Assembly: GCF_002288925.2 (NCBI RefSeq)
Contig: NW_022098031.1
Span: forward strand, 11,851,309 to 11,915,308
DNA: 64,000 bases
From: Delphinapterus leucas
Lineage: Eukaryota > Chordata > Mammalia > Artiodactyla > Monodontidae
Direction of reading: 5' to 3'
Below, one piece after another: positions 22,403 through 34,267 of the stretch. A program made the position numbers and the translations under genes. A model generated the notes under the pieces. That model was given only the letters and a program-made list of their open reading frames with translations, made no database searches and was not told the origin of the DNA. Every line of letters starts with the position of its first letter. The first letter of the stretch is position 1.

Positions 22403-25347
22403 CCAATAAAATGGACAACCTGGAAGAAATGGACAGATTCATAGAAATGAACAACCTGCCAAGACTGAACCAGGAACAAATAGAAAATATGAACAGACCA
22501 ATCACAAGCACTGCAATTGAAAATGTAATTAAAAATATTCCAACAAACAAAAGCCCAGGACCAGATGGATTCACAGGCGAATTCTATCAAACATTTAGAG
22601 AAGAGCTAACACATATCCTTCTCAAACTCTTCCAAAATATAGCAGAACACTCCCAAACTCATTCTACGAGGCCACCATCACTCTGATACCAAAACCAGAC
22701 AAGGATGTCACAAAGAAAGAAAACTACAGGCCAATAGCACTGATGAACATAGATGCAAAAATCCTCACCAAAATACTAGCAAACAGAATCCAACAGCACA
22801 TTAAAAGGATCATACACCATGATCAAGTGGGATTTATTCCAGGAATGCAAGGATTCTTCAATATACGCAAATCAATCAACGTGATACACCATATTAAAAA
22901 CTTGAAGGAGAAAAACCATATGATCATCTCAATAGATGCAGAGAAAGCTTTCGACAAAATTTAATACCCATTTATGATAAAAACCCTGCAGAAAGTAGGC
23001 ATAGAGCAAACTATCCTCAACCTAATATAGGCCATATATGACAAACCCACAGCCAACGTTATCCTCAATGGTGAAAAACTGAAAGCATTTTTTCAGGAAC
23101 AAGACAAGGTTGCCCACTCTCACCACTCTTATTCAACATAGTTTTGGAAGTTTTAGCCACAGCAATCAGAGAAGAAAAGGAAACAAAAGGAATCCAAATC
23201 GGGAAAGAAGAAGTAAAGCTGTCACTGTTTGCAGATGGCATGATACTATACATAGAGAATCCTAAAGATGCTACCAGAAAACTACTAGAGCTGATCAATG
23301 TATTTGGTAAAGTAGCGGGATACAAAATTAATGCACAGAAATCTGGCATTCCTATACACTAATGATGAAAAATCTGAAAGTGAAATCAAGAAAACACTCC
23401 CATTTACCATTGCAACAAAAAGAATAAATTATCTAGGAATAAACCTACCTAAGGAGATAAAAGACCTGTATGCAGAAAATTATAAGACACTGATGAAAGA
23501 AATTAAAGATGATACAAATAGGTGGAGAGATATATCATGTTCTTGGATTGGAAGAATCAACGTTGTGAAAATGACTCTACCACCCAAAGTAATCTACAGA
23601 TTCAATGCAATCCCTATCCAACTACCACTGGCATTTTTCACAGAACTAGAACAAAAAATTTCACAATTTGTATGGAAACACAAAAGACCCCAAATAGCCA
23701 AAGCAATCTTGAGAACGAAAAAGGGAGCTGGAGGAATCAGGCTCCCTGACTTCAGACTATACTACAAAGCTACAGTAATCAAGACAGTATGGTACTAGCA
23801 TGAAAACAGAAATATACATCAATGGAATAGGATAGAAAGCCCAGAGATAAACCCATGCACATATGGTCACCTTATCTTTGATAAAGGAGGCAGGAATGTA
23901 CAGTGGAGAAAGGACAGCCTCTTCAATAAGTGGTGCTGGGAAAACTGGACAGGTAGATGTAAAAGTATGAGATTAGAACACTCCCTAACACCATATACAA
24001 AAATAAGCTCAAAATGGATTAAAGACCTAAATATAAGGCCAGAAACTATCAAACTCTTAGAGGAAAACATAGGCAGAACACTCTATGACATAAATCACAG
24101 CAAGACCCTTTTTGACCCACCTCGTAGAGAAATGGAAATAAAAACAAAAATAAACAAATGGGACCTAATGAAACTTGAAAGCTTTTGCACAGCAAAGGAA
24201 ACCATAAACAAGACCAAAAGACAACTCTCAGAATGGGAGAAAATATTTGCAAATGAAGCAACTGACAAAGGATTAATCTCCAAAATTTATAAGCAGCTCA
24301 TGCAGCTCAATAACAAAAAAACAAACAACCCAATCCAAAAATGGGCAGAAGACCTAAATAGACATTTCTCCAAAGAAGATATACAGGTTTCCAACAAACA
24401 CATGAAAGAATGCTCAACATCATTAATCATTAGAGAAATGCAAATCAAAACTACATTGAGATATCATCTCACACCAGTCAGAATGGCCATCATCAAAAAA
24501 TCTAGAAACAATAAATGCTGGAGAGAATGTGGAGAAAAGGGAACACTCTTGCACTGCTGGTGGGAATGTGAATTGATACAGCCACTATGGAGAACAGTAT
24601 GGAGGTTCCTTAAAAAGCTACAAATAGAGGTACCATATGACCCAGCAACCCCACTACTGGGCATATACCCTGAGAAAACCATAATTCAAAAAGAGCCATG
24701 TACCAAAATGGTCATTGCAGCTCTATTTACAATAGCCCAGAGATGGAAACAACCTAAGTGTCCATCATCGGATGAATAGATAAAGAAGATATGACACATA
24801 TATACAATGGAATATTACTCAGCCATAAAAAGAAACGATATTGAGTTATTTGTAGTAAGGTGGATGGACCTAGAGTCTGTCATACAGAGTGAAGTAAGTC
24901 AGAAAGAGAAAGACAAATACCGTATGCTAACATATATATATGGAATATAAGAAAAAAAAATGTCATGAAGAACCTAGGGGTAAGACGGGAATAAAGACAC
25001 AGACCTACTAGAGAATGGACTTGAGGATATGGGGAGGGGGAAGGGTAAGCTGTGACAAAATGAGAGAGTGGCATGGACATATATACACTACCAAACGTAA
25101 AATAAATAGCTAGTGGGAAGCAGCCACATAGCACAGGGAGATCAGCTTGTTGCTTTGTGACCACCAGGGTGGGATAGGGAGGGTGGGATAGAGGGAGACG
25201 CAAGAGGGAGGAGATATGGGAACATATGTATATGTATAACTGATTCACTTTGTTATAAAGCAGAAACTAACACACCATTGTAAAGCAATTATACTTCAAT
25301 AAAGATGTAAAAGAAAATAAAAGAAAACAAAGCAAAAAAAAAAAAAG
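22403..25347 (+). mobile_element. 5'-truncated L1, 2.9 kb
   Basis: L1 of the young cetacean lineage, truncated just before the reverse-transcriptase part of ORF2. It contains the RT, the C-terminal Cys/His region, a 3' UTR with AAGAACCTAGGGGTAAGACG, an AATAAAGATG signal near 25300 and an A-rich tail. A perfect 12-bp target duplication, AAAGAAAATACT, lies at 22391-22402 and 25348-25359. ORF1, the endonuclease part of ORF2 and the promoter are absent. Confidence 0.95.
22412..24779 (+). pseudogene. L1 ORF2 relic (reverse transcriptase)
   Basis: Remains of the L1 ORF2 protein, which nicks DNA and copies L1 RNA at the target site. In order one can read a pre-RT part ([10 protein letters not shown]), the RT block starting at [14 protein letters not shown] sequence near 22728, [11 protein letters not shown] (RT motif A, 22938-22964), [14 protein letters not shown] (catalytic box with the second Asp changed to Gly, near 23220-23261) and the C-terminal part 23967-24779 with the [18 protein letters not shown] cluster. 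Frameshifts fall near 22650, 23090 and 23340, with stop codons in between. Not functional; the last 270 codons are still open. Confidence 0.9.
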
Positions 25348-25374
25348 AAAGAAAATACTGACAGTACCATATAT

Positions 25375-25525
25375 GTGCAAGGACATAGAGCAACTGGAAC
25401 TCTCATACACTGCTGGTGGGAGTTGAAATTAGAATAATGGAAAACTATTTACTATGGAAAACTATTTGATAGTATATTTAATAAAAATAGATATACATGC
25501 ATGTTATACCAAGCAAAAAAAAGAT
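25375..25525 (+). mobile_element. Old L1 ORF2 fragment
   Basis: CATAGAGCAACTGGAACTCT followed by CATACACTGCTGGTGGGAG is the ORF2 C-terminal region of an old L1. It lies just right of the younger L1 and may belong to the same old element as 22250-22390, rearranged. Confidence 0.65.
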
Positions 25526-25594
25526 GATCCCATTATGCCACAATATTAGCTCTCTTCTAGTACACAAACCAAATAAAAACTCAGAAATGTGGTA

Positions 25595-25785
25595 TGTAGA
25601 AGTTCAAGACTCATGGAGGACATGTAGAACTGGATTTGAATTCCAGCTCTGCCACTCCCACACTAGCGGCTATCCTTTCCTGGGTTTAGGTTCATCAGCT
25701 GCACAATCGGTTGACGAGGAGATCAAGTGAAATAATGTAGGTAAAACTCATGTCACATAATAGGTGCTCATTAAATGCCAACATC
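25595..25785 (+). mobile_element. MIR SINE, plus strand
   Basis: ATTTGAATTCCAGCTCTGCC, then GGTTTAGGTTCATCAGCTGC, AGTGAAATAATGTAGGTAAA and AATAGGTGCTCATTAAATGC, in MIR order with one diverged middle section. Confidence 0.82.
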
Positions 25786-26172
25786 GCCTTAATCGATATC
25801 CAGCCCATGATGGTGGTTTAATAAATATTCATTCAATTTATTGAAAATGGGACTCCCAAAGAAATTTTTACTGATTCTGCAAATGAGAAATATCCTTTCT
25901 GGAAGTCGAGGTTGAATCAGTGACAGACTGAGTTCTGGGCAAAATTTCCAATAAGTCTTCCTAGCTATTCCATGCTGCTTGCATGTATCGTGGTACTCTT
26001 TCCCCCACTTCACAGAGGCTCCAGAAACGCTGTCCTTCATTGGTGTGCATTATAATCTCCGAGGAGACTTAGATTCACTGGAAAGCAATCTAGTTAAATC
26101 AATTCTTATTTGTCAATGACCATTTAACCTATCCAGAGACAGTTGTATTTTTTTGAAAAAGTCCAGGGTGAT
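25786..26172. other. Unique sequence, no gene seen
   Basis: No repeat or exon recognised. The 83-codon minus frame (25789-26040) has no domain. Confidence 0.45.
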
Positions 26173-26297
26173 GGGAATTCCCTGGCAGTCCAGTGGTTAG
26201 GACTCTGTGCTTCTACTGCTGGGGGCCTAGGTTCAATCCCTGGTTGGGGAACTGAGATCCTGCAAGCTACATGGCGCAGCCAAAAATAAACAGAAGA
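26173..26297 (+). mobile_element. CHR-1-like SINE, plus strand
   Basis: Short tRNA-derived SINE: GGGAATTCCCTGGCAGTCCA, GTGGTTAGGACTCTGTGCTT, B box GGTTCAATCCCTGG, then AGCTACATGGCGCAGCC and an A-rich end. It lacks the longer CHR-2 body. No clear target duplication found. Confidence 0.88.
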
Positions 26298-27456
26298 AAT
26301 TATTTTGTGTGGGAGAGGCATCTAGAGTCCAGGACAGACTTAGGACCCACACTCCTTAAATTATGACATTTAAGCTGCTCGAGGAGTCCTTATTTGCACA
26401 ATGGACAAAGTGGTCACTCAGTGTGGCTTCCTTTGTGGGGAAAAGACTTTTACACTTGGGAACCATTTCTTCTGGATACCCCCTTGGCTATGCTTTTTAC
26501 TCCCTCAGTACCATCACTCTGACTCTAAGAAACGTCAGTCAGAAATACCAAAATCAAAGTTTTATCTTGCAGAAAAATCTAAATAACTTCAATAGCTTTT
26601 TTGGACCTAAGGTGGGAATTTGTAATAGAAGAATATTTTTTAGGTAAGAAATGACTGAATTATAAGGTGCAAAAGTAATTTAACTTCCAGAAACTAGGAA
26701 TCGTTTACATCCTGATCATAGACACTTATAGATGATGGGAGAATAGGTCCAGAATGTTGAAAGCCAGGAATAATACTTGAATTTTACTTTTGACCATCTT
26801 TTTCAACCTGCCCTACCTCAGTTATTTTATCAAAAACGTTAATAAGTAATAAAGCCAGCCAGTTTTACAGATACTAGAACATAATACACTCTTCCAAAGG
26901 CATTATTATGGCTCTAACGCTGGTGGAGATTTTGAAGAGGAAAGATCTTAACGTGTCAATAGAGAAAGGAAATCCAAAGGCCTAAATAACCTATTAAAAT
27001 GAATGAGTTTTGAATAATCAATCACAATTTTTCCCTAAAATAAAATCTTCTACCTTGGCTTTTACGCTGCAAGAGACAGTATTTTCACATCAGTGCTGTA
27101 GGAAATTCCATTACCATTTATAAAACTATTGCTTCCTTTTGTTTCTCTTATCTGTAATGATTTTTTCTCATAATTCTTAGAGCTCAAAGCAGAAAATAAA
27201 ATGATGGAAAAGTTTTCCCAGTAAGTACCAGAAGACCTTCACTCAGACTCGTCTTCCCTTTAGATGAAGTTAGGTGAGATATCAGGGGAAAGAAAAAAAC
27301 ATTTGTTGGACTCCAGCAATTCTTCTTGAAATATCACTCCCAGAAAATAAGTCCTAACTCCTCTGAAGCACAGTAAGAATTTTTTCTCAAAGCCTCTTCA
27401 CACCCTACCTCAGTTAGGGCCTCATGGATACCCTCTGGTAAAAAGTGTGCTGGAAT
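26298..27456. other. Unique sequence, no gene seen
   Basis: No repeat recognised. The 94-codon plus frame (26363-26647) has no domain, and its overlapping alternative frame is equally open. Confidence 0.45.
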
Positions 27457-27472
27457 AAGAATTGCCAGCATC

Positions 27473-28145
27473 GGGGTGGGGATGGTGGTGTGCTGAATTG
27501 GGTGATTGGGACCCGCAGTATAAAAAAATAAAATAACTAATACTAAACTTTCATTGGGTTATTTGTATGGAAATATAATATAAATGTTTCAGACGTTACA
27601 TGAAATTTCTAAAAATCTTATATGTTCTGGTATAATGTTATAAGCCATAATTCTAGTTATTTAAAATGTATATCTCAGAAATAACTAAAAAATCCAGTAA
27701 AACACTATTTTCATAAATTGTGTGATAATTATATATATCCCAAAACTGTATTTCATGTAGTAGCCTTATAATCACAGTAAGAAATAATTTAAAATAATTT
27801 TAATTGATTTCATATTTGTTTCGGAAAAATGTGGTAGATGATCAATAGAAGTCTTTGAAGCATAAAAATTATATTAAGCAGAAAATCTGTGAATAAAGTA
27901 AAATTGAAAACTAAGGAGAAAAATAGAATGATGTCTAACTTCCTGTAAGAAGAGCTTGTTCATGTATTTTCTAAATAGATGATGATGGATGACTCACCCT
28001 GGTATTTAGATTCCATTAGGTACTACTGTGATGTAACTATTTTGTTTTAAAATATCATTTTTTATGTACACTGGAAAATTTTTGCTTTGTATCTTTTCCA
28101 ATTTGATTAAAAGCTTTCGATGGCCATCTAAAAAAAAAAAAAAAA
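27473..28145 (+). pseudogene. Probable 3'-UTR retrocopy (5'-truncated processed pseudogene)
   Basis: A 673-bp segment with all the marks of an L1-mediated retrocopy of a polyadenylated RNA. A 16-bp direct repeat with one mismatch, AAGAATTGCCAGCATC at 27457-27472 and AAGAATTGCCAACATC at 28146-28161, brackets it. It ends in about 18 A residues (28130-28147), and an ATTAAA poly(A) signal lies at 28106-28111, 19 nt before the tail. No L1, SINE or LTR sequence is recognisable inside apart from a weak L1-3'-UTR-like stretch at the left edge. There is no long open frame and the segment is AT-rich, as expected of a 3' UTR. The source gene was not identified. An unrecognised LINE 3' end is the main alternative. 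Confidence 0.6.
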
Positions 28146-28161
28146 AAGAATTGCCAACATC

Positions 28162-29172
28162 AACAGCACCTCCAGAAATCCTGGTGCCAGACACCCTAGC
28201 TGGTTTAAGAGGCAAGAAATGGCCTCCCAGAGAGCTTGATTCCCCCAAGAGTATGAATAAACACAGCTGGTCCTCCTTCACACTTGAGATAAGGGAGATA
28301 AGCCCAAGTCCTCAGCTCCCTGGGGTGGAGCAGAACCTCAGGCCGTGGGCCACTCCAGACTAAGTAAGCTGAGGCCCAGCTGCAAGACCACACCCGCTCA
28401 GCCACTGTTCGCTGTCTCCACTGGCTGCTGCCACCACCTTTGACTTAACAATTAGGTCAGAGCTTGCGTTGGCTCTCCCTTCTTTTTATTGAACTCCTTT
28501 ATTCCTCCAATATCTCCATTTTCTTTGCCTTGCTACTTGCCCACCCAGGGCCTTAGAGGAATACTGAGTAGTTGGGTTAGACATCTTGTGAAACCCTAAG
28601 AGAGGTGGTGGCTTCTTGCCTTGGTTAATCTCAGGGTTACCTCACTTTCCCCCCTTTTTAAAACTTTTCTAATACCTCTCCAGCCAGTGTCCTTAATAAA
28701 TACACCTTACTACCTGTCATGGGTTCTGGTCTCTTGACTGGACCATGACCGATGCAAATACACCTCAATAATGGTTATTTGCATGCTCTCCAAGTTTTTG
28801 CTGGTGTTTAAAGAATAGATGGTCTTATATGATCCTCCACAATGTCCTCTGAGGTCCCTTGCATCCCTTCTGGCCTTAAGGGGCATTGAGGTGACATCTA
28901 CTACTACAGTCTGTGATTCCAACCATTTGCCTTCAGTTGACAGGTCCTCAAATTCTGCACTTATTTCTTCTGCTGCCAAGCCTCTGCCTCTGATTCTCTG
29001 GCCTCTGAGCAGACCCAAATCCCTTCATAAGGGCACACAGGGGCTCTGGAATCTCCTGCAAGCTGTGGTTCCCCATGGCCTCAGGACTCTCTCTCTCTCC
29101 TTCTCTCCCTCTCTCCCTCTCTCCACCCCATCACACCCATTCCTCTTTATTACACTTTCTTTATTTTGGATA
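28162..29172. other. Unassigned sequence, no gene called
   Basis: Moderately GC-rich stretch. The minus-strand frame 28710-29018 (102 codons) and the plus-strand frame 28819-29202 (127 codons) occupy the same DNA; neither shows a known domain. AATAAA occurs near 28694. A CT-rich run lies at 29088-29125. It may contain an old, unnamed LTR. Confidence 0.4.
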
Positions 29173-29183
29173 TGGTGCCAATT

Positions 29184-29883
29184 GTTTTTTTTTTATTATT
29201 GAAATATAGTTGATTTACAATGTTGTGTTAGTTTCTGGTGTAGAGCAAAGTGATTCAGTTACATATTATATATATTCTTTTTCAGACTCTTTTCCATTAT
29301 GGTTTATTACAAGATATTGAATATAGTTCCCTGTGCTATACAGTAGGACCTTGGTGGTTATCTATTTTACATATAGTAGTGTGTATCTATTAATCACAAG
29401 CTCCTAATTTATCCCTCCCCTCTCCTTTCCCCTTTGGTAACCATAAGTTTGTTTTCTATGCCTGTGAGTCTATTTCTGTTTTGTAAATAAGTTCATTTGT
29501 ATCATTTCTTAGATTCCACATATAAGTGATACCATATGATATTTGTCTTTCTCTGACTTACTTCACTTAGTATTATAATCTCTAGGTCCATCCATGTCGC
29601 TGCAAATGGCATTATTTCATTCTTTTTATGGCTGAGTAATATTCCATTGTGTATATATACCACATACCACATCTTTATCCATTCATCTGTCGATGGACAT
29701 TTAGGTTGCTTCCATGTCTTGGCTATTGTAAATAGTGTTGCTATGAATATTGGGGTGCATGTATCTTTTCGAATTAGAGTTTTCTCCAGATATGTGCCCA
29801 GGAGTGGGATTGCTGCATTGTACGGTAACTCTATTTTTAGTTTTTTAAGGAGCCTCCATACTGTTTTCCAAAGCGGCTGCAAA
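29184..29883 (-). mobile_element. 5'-truncated L1, minus strand
   Basis: Reverse-oriented L1 3' end: a poly(T) start, TTGAAATATAGTTGATTTAC, the 3' UTR with TTCCCTGTGCTATACAGTAG, and ORF2 C-terminal sequence. On the minus strand the frame 29502-29882 reads [20 protein letters not shown], then [20 protein letters not shown]. Imperfect target duplications (TGGTGCCAATT at 29173-29183, TTGTGCCGATT at 29884-29894; 9 of 11 match) suggest its limits. Confidence 0.88.
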
Positions 29884-29894
29884 TTGTGCCGATT

Positions 29895-30420
29895 TAACTA
29901 CAGGATGTCTAGAAGGCTGCAGTTTTCTTTAGGCTATGCTCATGGAAGTGGATCACTCATTTCACCATGTTCCCTCAGGCTTACACAGATGTTTCTATAG
30001 CTCAAGCCTCATCGTGGTTCACCCCTAAGAGAGTAGGATAAAGCAAGGACACTGGCATCTCATTCTCCCCCCTCTCACTCTCCCTCCCTCCCATCTATCC
30101 ACCTCCTCTTCAAATCAGAAAATTTTTCTTTTACTTCTTCGTCCTATTTGACAGAGACTTGCCCCCAGATTATTTCCTCCTCCCGCAAAATGTTATTTAT
30201 ACTCATCATTCTCCTGGGAGTCATACTGACAGAAAGGCAGCAGGAAAACATGATTTCGAGTTGGGAGAAAGAAGAATGAAAAATAATTCATTTCTATTTT
30301 AATATATTACTCCTACTACATGCTCTCTCTAGTACAAGTATGTGCCCCTCAAAGGACATTTATTCTCATCTCAGTCTATTCTATTTCTAAGAAAGTGAGA
30401 GCCTGACCTCTGTCCTTCAT
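29895..30420. other. Unique sequence, no gene seen
   Basis: No recognisable repeat or exon. Confidence 0.45.
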
Positions 30421-30423
30421 ACA

Positions 30424-30735
30424 TCCTCTAGGCCTGTGCTGTCCAACATGGCAGCCTCTACCACATGTGGCTGTTGAACATGTGAAATTTGGCTTCTCCA
30501 CATTAAGATGTGCTGTAAGTGTATCAAATTACATACCAAATCTTGAAGACTGAGTATTAACAAATAATGCAATATATTGCATTAATAATTTTTATGTTGC
30601 TTATATGTTGAAGTAACAGTTTGGAGGTATTGGGATAAGTAAAATATATTATTAAGGTTAATTTCACCGCTTTCTTTTTACTTTTTAATGTGACTATTAG
30701 AAAATTTTAAATTACATGTGTGCACACACCATATT
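30424..30735. mobile_element. hAT-Charlie-type DNA transposon remnant
   Basis: Begins with the terminal-repeat-like CTGTGCTGTCCAACATGG, followed by CCACATGTGGCTGTTGAACA, TGCTGTAAGTGTATCAAATT, and near the right end TTTTTACTTTTTAATGTGAC and AATTTTAAATTACATGTGTG. This is the order of a non-autonomous MER1-group hAT element. No transposase sequence. The right end is not sharply defined. Confidence 0.65.
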
Positions 30736-31383
30736 TCTGTTAGCCAGATACCAGTCTCATGAAACCCAGGACAGTTGCTGGTCATTGACTGTTGTACCCA
30801 TGGCTGATATCCAGTGCATTGGCACCAACATGGCTGTACCACCTGTTTATAGATGCTGTTGGTTTGGGGCAGTGCTGCCATCACAGGTGGTTAAATATTT
30901 TTCATATCACCTGATTGTATGGCCATTGGCTAGCACAGTGCCAGCACATAGCATTGGATGGATGGATGAATGAAAACTCAGATGACAATTTCTTCAGTCT
31001 CTAAAATTACCCTGCAACTCCAACATGATCGATGATTATATAAATCCATCACACTAACCAGACTTCCAATCTCTGCCCTGTGATTGAGAAGAGTAGGCTA
31101 GAGTGTGTGTCACATTAATGTCAAAGCACAAACAATAAAAAAGCCTCCCCCCACATCTCTTGGGAGGGAGATTTAATTTCTCCTTTCAAACATGGTATCA
31201 GATGAGTGGCAAGACATGCAAACATAATCAGCGTGTGTCTTCCTGATTCCACTCCCAGCCTGAGCTGCAGTGACAGGGCTGAACAGCTGCTGTTCCATGG
31301 CATGATTGGAAAGTCCCAGCAGAACCTTCTACTCCTAAAACAGCTCCCTTTCTTTTCTTCCTCAGAGAGCTCTTCCCTGCTGA
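30736..31383. other. Mostly unique sequence with a small MIR-like tail
   Basis: At about 30925-30975, AGCACAGTGCCAGCACATAG and a GGATGGATGGAT run look like a MIR 3' end. The rest is unassigned. The opposite-strand frames at 31206-31416 have no domain. Confidence 0.4.
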
Positions 31384-31388
31384 CTCCC

Positions 31389-31846
31389 TGTTAGGGGTTG
31401 AATTGTGTGCCCCCAAAATTCATATGTTCAAGTCCTAACCCCTGGAACCTCAGAATGTGTCCTTATTTGACAATGGGGTTGTTGTAGATGTAATGAAGTT
31501 AACATGAAGTCATACTGGAGTAGGATGGGCCCCTAATCCAATATGACTGGTGTCCTTATAGAAAGGGAAATTTGGACATAGAAAAGCACATGGGAAGAAC
31601 ACCAAGTGAAGAGAGATCAGGGTGACGCTTCTACAAGCCAAGGAATGCCAAAGACTGTCAGCAAACCACCAGAAGCTACGAGGGAGGCCTGGAACATATC
31701 TCCCTCACAGACCCCAGAAGGAACCAGCCCTGCCAACACCTTGATCTCAGACTTCTAGCCTCCAGAGGTGTGAGACAATAAATTTTGGTCATCTAAGCTA
31801 CCCAGTCTGTGATAATTTGTTAGAGCAGCCCTAAAAAATTAACACA
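31389..31846 (+). mobile_element. ERVL-MaLR LTR (MLT1A-like)
   Basis: A full LTR starting TGTTAGGGGTTGAATTGTGT and ending TTAACACA. Diagnostic parts are CAAAATTCATATGTTCAAGT, AAGGAATGCCAAAGACTGTC, AACACCTTGATCTCAGACTT and AATAAATTTTGGTCATC. CTCCC at 31384-31388 and TTCCC at 31847-31851 are a probable 5-bp target duplication with one change. Same subfamily as the inner LTR at 56844-57298. Confidence 0.88.
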
Positions 31847-31869
31847 TTCCCTCAGTCTAAATCAGAGTC

Positions 31870-32050
31870 CCAGTTCTTTTTCATACCACTTCTCTCATGG
31901 TACTTATTAAATCTGTATATTTTTATTCCCATGTGTCTGTTTGGGTAATGTTCATGTCCCATTTTTCTCCAAGCTCAATGAGCTGTTTTGTCCACCACTG
32001 TATACCCAACATCCAGAAATGAAGAGTTACTCCATAAACATGTTTTAATG
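31870..32050 (+). mobile_element. L2 LINE 3'-end fragment
   Basis: TTCATACCACTTCTCTCATG, TTCTCCAAGCTCAATGAGCT, CACCACTGTATACCCAACAT and TACTCCATAAACATGTTTTA follow L2 3'-end order. Confidence 0.75.
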
Positions 32051-32465
32051 ACTACATGGGCTGTCCTTCCATTGGAACCAGAAACGCAGCTCTTACAGGA
32101 CCACACACAGGACTCCTTAGGAAGAAAAGTCGGGATGCCTGAGGACACACGCTAACAGGTTGTCTCAGTAGCCCCCCTTAACCAAGGTAAAATGTGATGT
32201 TTACCATGACCTCTTCAGCACAGGCTAGTCTCAGATTAGTGGGATGGTGTCTGGCAGGGATCAGGAGCCTGAGATAAGTTCTAGAAATAGAGCCCCTGCC
32301 CTGGAGACAGCAGGCTAGAGGAAGCATCATAGCATGCATGCATTTTTGAAGAGGCTGAGGGGGGATGTTGCCCTAGGACCACAGCAACAAGTAAGCAAAG
32401 GCCACCAAGCCCTTGGCAGTGGGAGGGGAGCCAACTAAAGAGAGACAAGCTGCAATGATCACATT
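32051..32465. other. Unique sequence, no gene seen
   Basis: No recognisable feature. Confidence 0.45.
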
Positions 32466-32469
32466 AAAT

Positions 32470-32600
32470 AGATTCACCAGTTAGCCTTATTCCCATTTTA
32501 CAGGACAAAACTGAAGTTGAGGGAGCTTAATAATTTGCCCAAGGTCACAAAGTTAATGAGTGATAAGCCAGAATTTAAAACCAGGGATTTGCTGTTAGTA
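32470..32600 (-). mobile_element. MIR SINE, minus strand
   Basis: TTCCCATTTTACAGGACAAA, ACTGAAGTTGAGGGAGCTTA, TTGCCCAAGGTCACAAAGTT and CCAGAATTTAAAACCAGGG are the reversed MIR core and head. Confidence 0.85.
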
Positions 32601-32724
32601 TATTTTCCCAGCAACAAGGTCTTGCATACAGCTGCCCTGGATGACTTTCTTTCAGTGCTGTGATCATGACAAGCTGAAAAATTCATGTATTTTAGAAAGC
32701 ATTATTTACCAATTTTTGTTTTCT

Positions 32725-32893
32725 TGTCTGTCTCCATCTACTAGACAGCACACATCTTGAGAGAGCAGGACCGTCTGTCTCCTTTATATCTGAATACCCA
32801 AACTTAATTAGGTTCTGCATTCCTATTACCTAACACAGGACCCAGCATCCAATAGGAACTCAAAAATGTTTGCATATGAATTAAATAAGCACT
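32725..32893 (+). mobile_element. L2 LINE 3'-end fragment
   Basis: TCTGTCTCCATCTACTAGAC, ATCTTGAGAGAGCAGGACCG, ACACAGGACCCAGCATCCAA and GGAACTCAAAAATGTTTGCA are the closing part of L2. Confidence 0.8.
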
Positions 32894-34267
32894 TGTTGAT
32901 CACCTATACGTACTTTTTTATTGAAATATAGTTGACGTGCAAAATTATGTTAGTTTCAGGTGTACTACATAAGGATCTGACATTTGCATACATTATGAAA
33001 TGATCACCATGGTAAATCACCCGTCCCTATATGAAATTATTACAATATTATTGCCCATGTTCCATATGCTGTGTATTATATCCCTATGACTTATTATGTA
33101 ACTGGAGGTTTGTAACTCAATCCCCTTCACCTATTTCCAGCCCCACCCTAACTCCCTGCTGGCTACCACCCTTTGCTCTCTGTATCTATGAGTCTTGTTT
33201 CATTTTGTTATTTGTTTGCTTTGTTTCTTAGATTCCACATGTGAGATCATGCGGTGTTTGTCTCTCTCTGTCAGACTCATTTCGCTTGGCATAATATCCT
33301 CTAGATCCAATTTGTGTTGTCACAAATACCAAGAGTCCATTTTTTTTTTTTTTACAGCTGAGTAATATCCCATTGTATGTATATATACCATATCTTCTTT
33401 ATCCATTTATGTATCAATGGACACTTAGGTTTCTTTAATATCTTGGTTATTGTAAATAATGCTGCAATGAACATTGGGGTGCATATATCTTTCTGAATTA
33501 GTGTTTTCATATTCTTTGGGTAAATACCCAGAAGTGAAATTGCTGGATCACATGGCAGTTCTATTTTTAATTTTTTGAGGAAACTCCATACTGTTTTGCA
33601 TAGTGACTGCACCAATTTACAATCCCGCCAACAGTACATGAGGGTTCTCTTTTCTGCACATCTTCACCAACACTTGTTATTCCTTGGTTTTTTGATAATA
33701 GGCATTTTAACAGGTGTGAGGTGGTAGTTCACTGTGGTTTTGATTTTTCCCTGATGATTAGTGATGTTGAGCATCTTTTCATGTGTCTGTGGGCCATCTG
33801 TATGTCTTTGGAAAACTGCCAAGGAAATGGAAAATTTTTTAATAAAATGGAAAAAAAATTTTAATCAGGTTTTTTTGGTTTTGATGTTGAATCATATGAG
33901 TTCTTAGTATATTTTGAGTATCAACACTTATTGGATATATTGTTTGCAAATGTCTTCCCCCATTCAGTAGCACGCCTTTTCATTTTGTTGATAGTTTCCT
34001 TCACTGTGCAAAAGCTTTGTAGTTTGATATAGTTCCATTTGTTTATTTTTGCTTTTGGTTCCCTTGCCTGAGGAGACAGATCCAAAATACATTGCTAGAC
34101 TGATGTCAAAAAGTATACTACCTATGCTTTCTTCTAGGAGTTTTATAGTTTCAGATCTTACATTCAAATCTTTGATCCATTTGAGTTTATTTTTTTGTAT
34201 GGTGTGAGAAAGTGGTCCAGTTTGATTCTTTTACATGTAGCTGTCCAGTTTTTCCAACACCATTTAT

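Noticed and set aside
28710..29202. Overlapping 102- and 127-codon frames on opposite strands
   Set aside because: Neither shows a recognised domain, and the plus frame runs through a CT simple repeat into the L1 tail.
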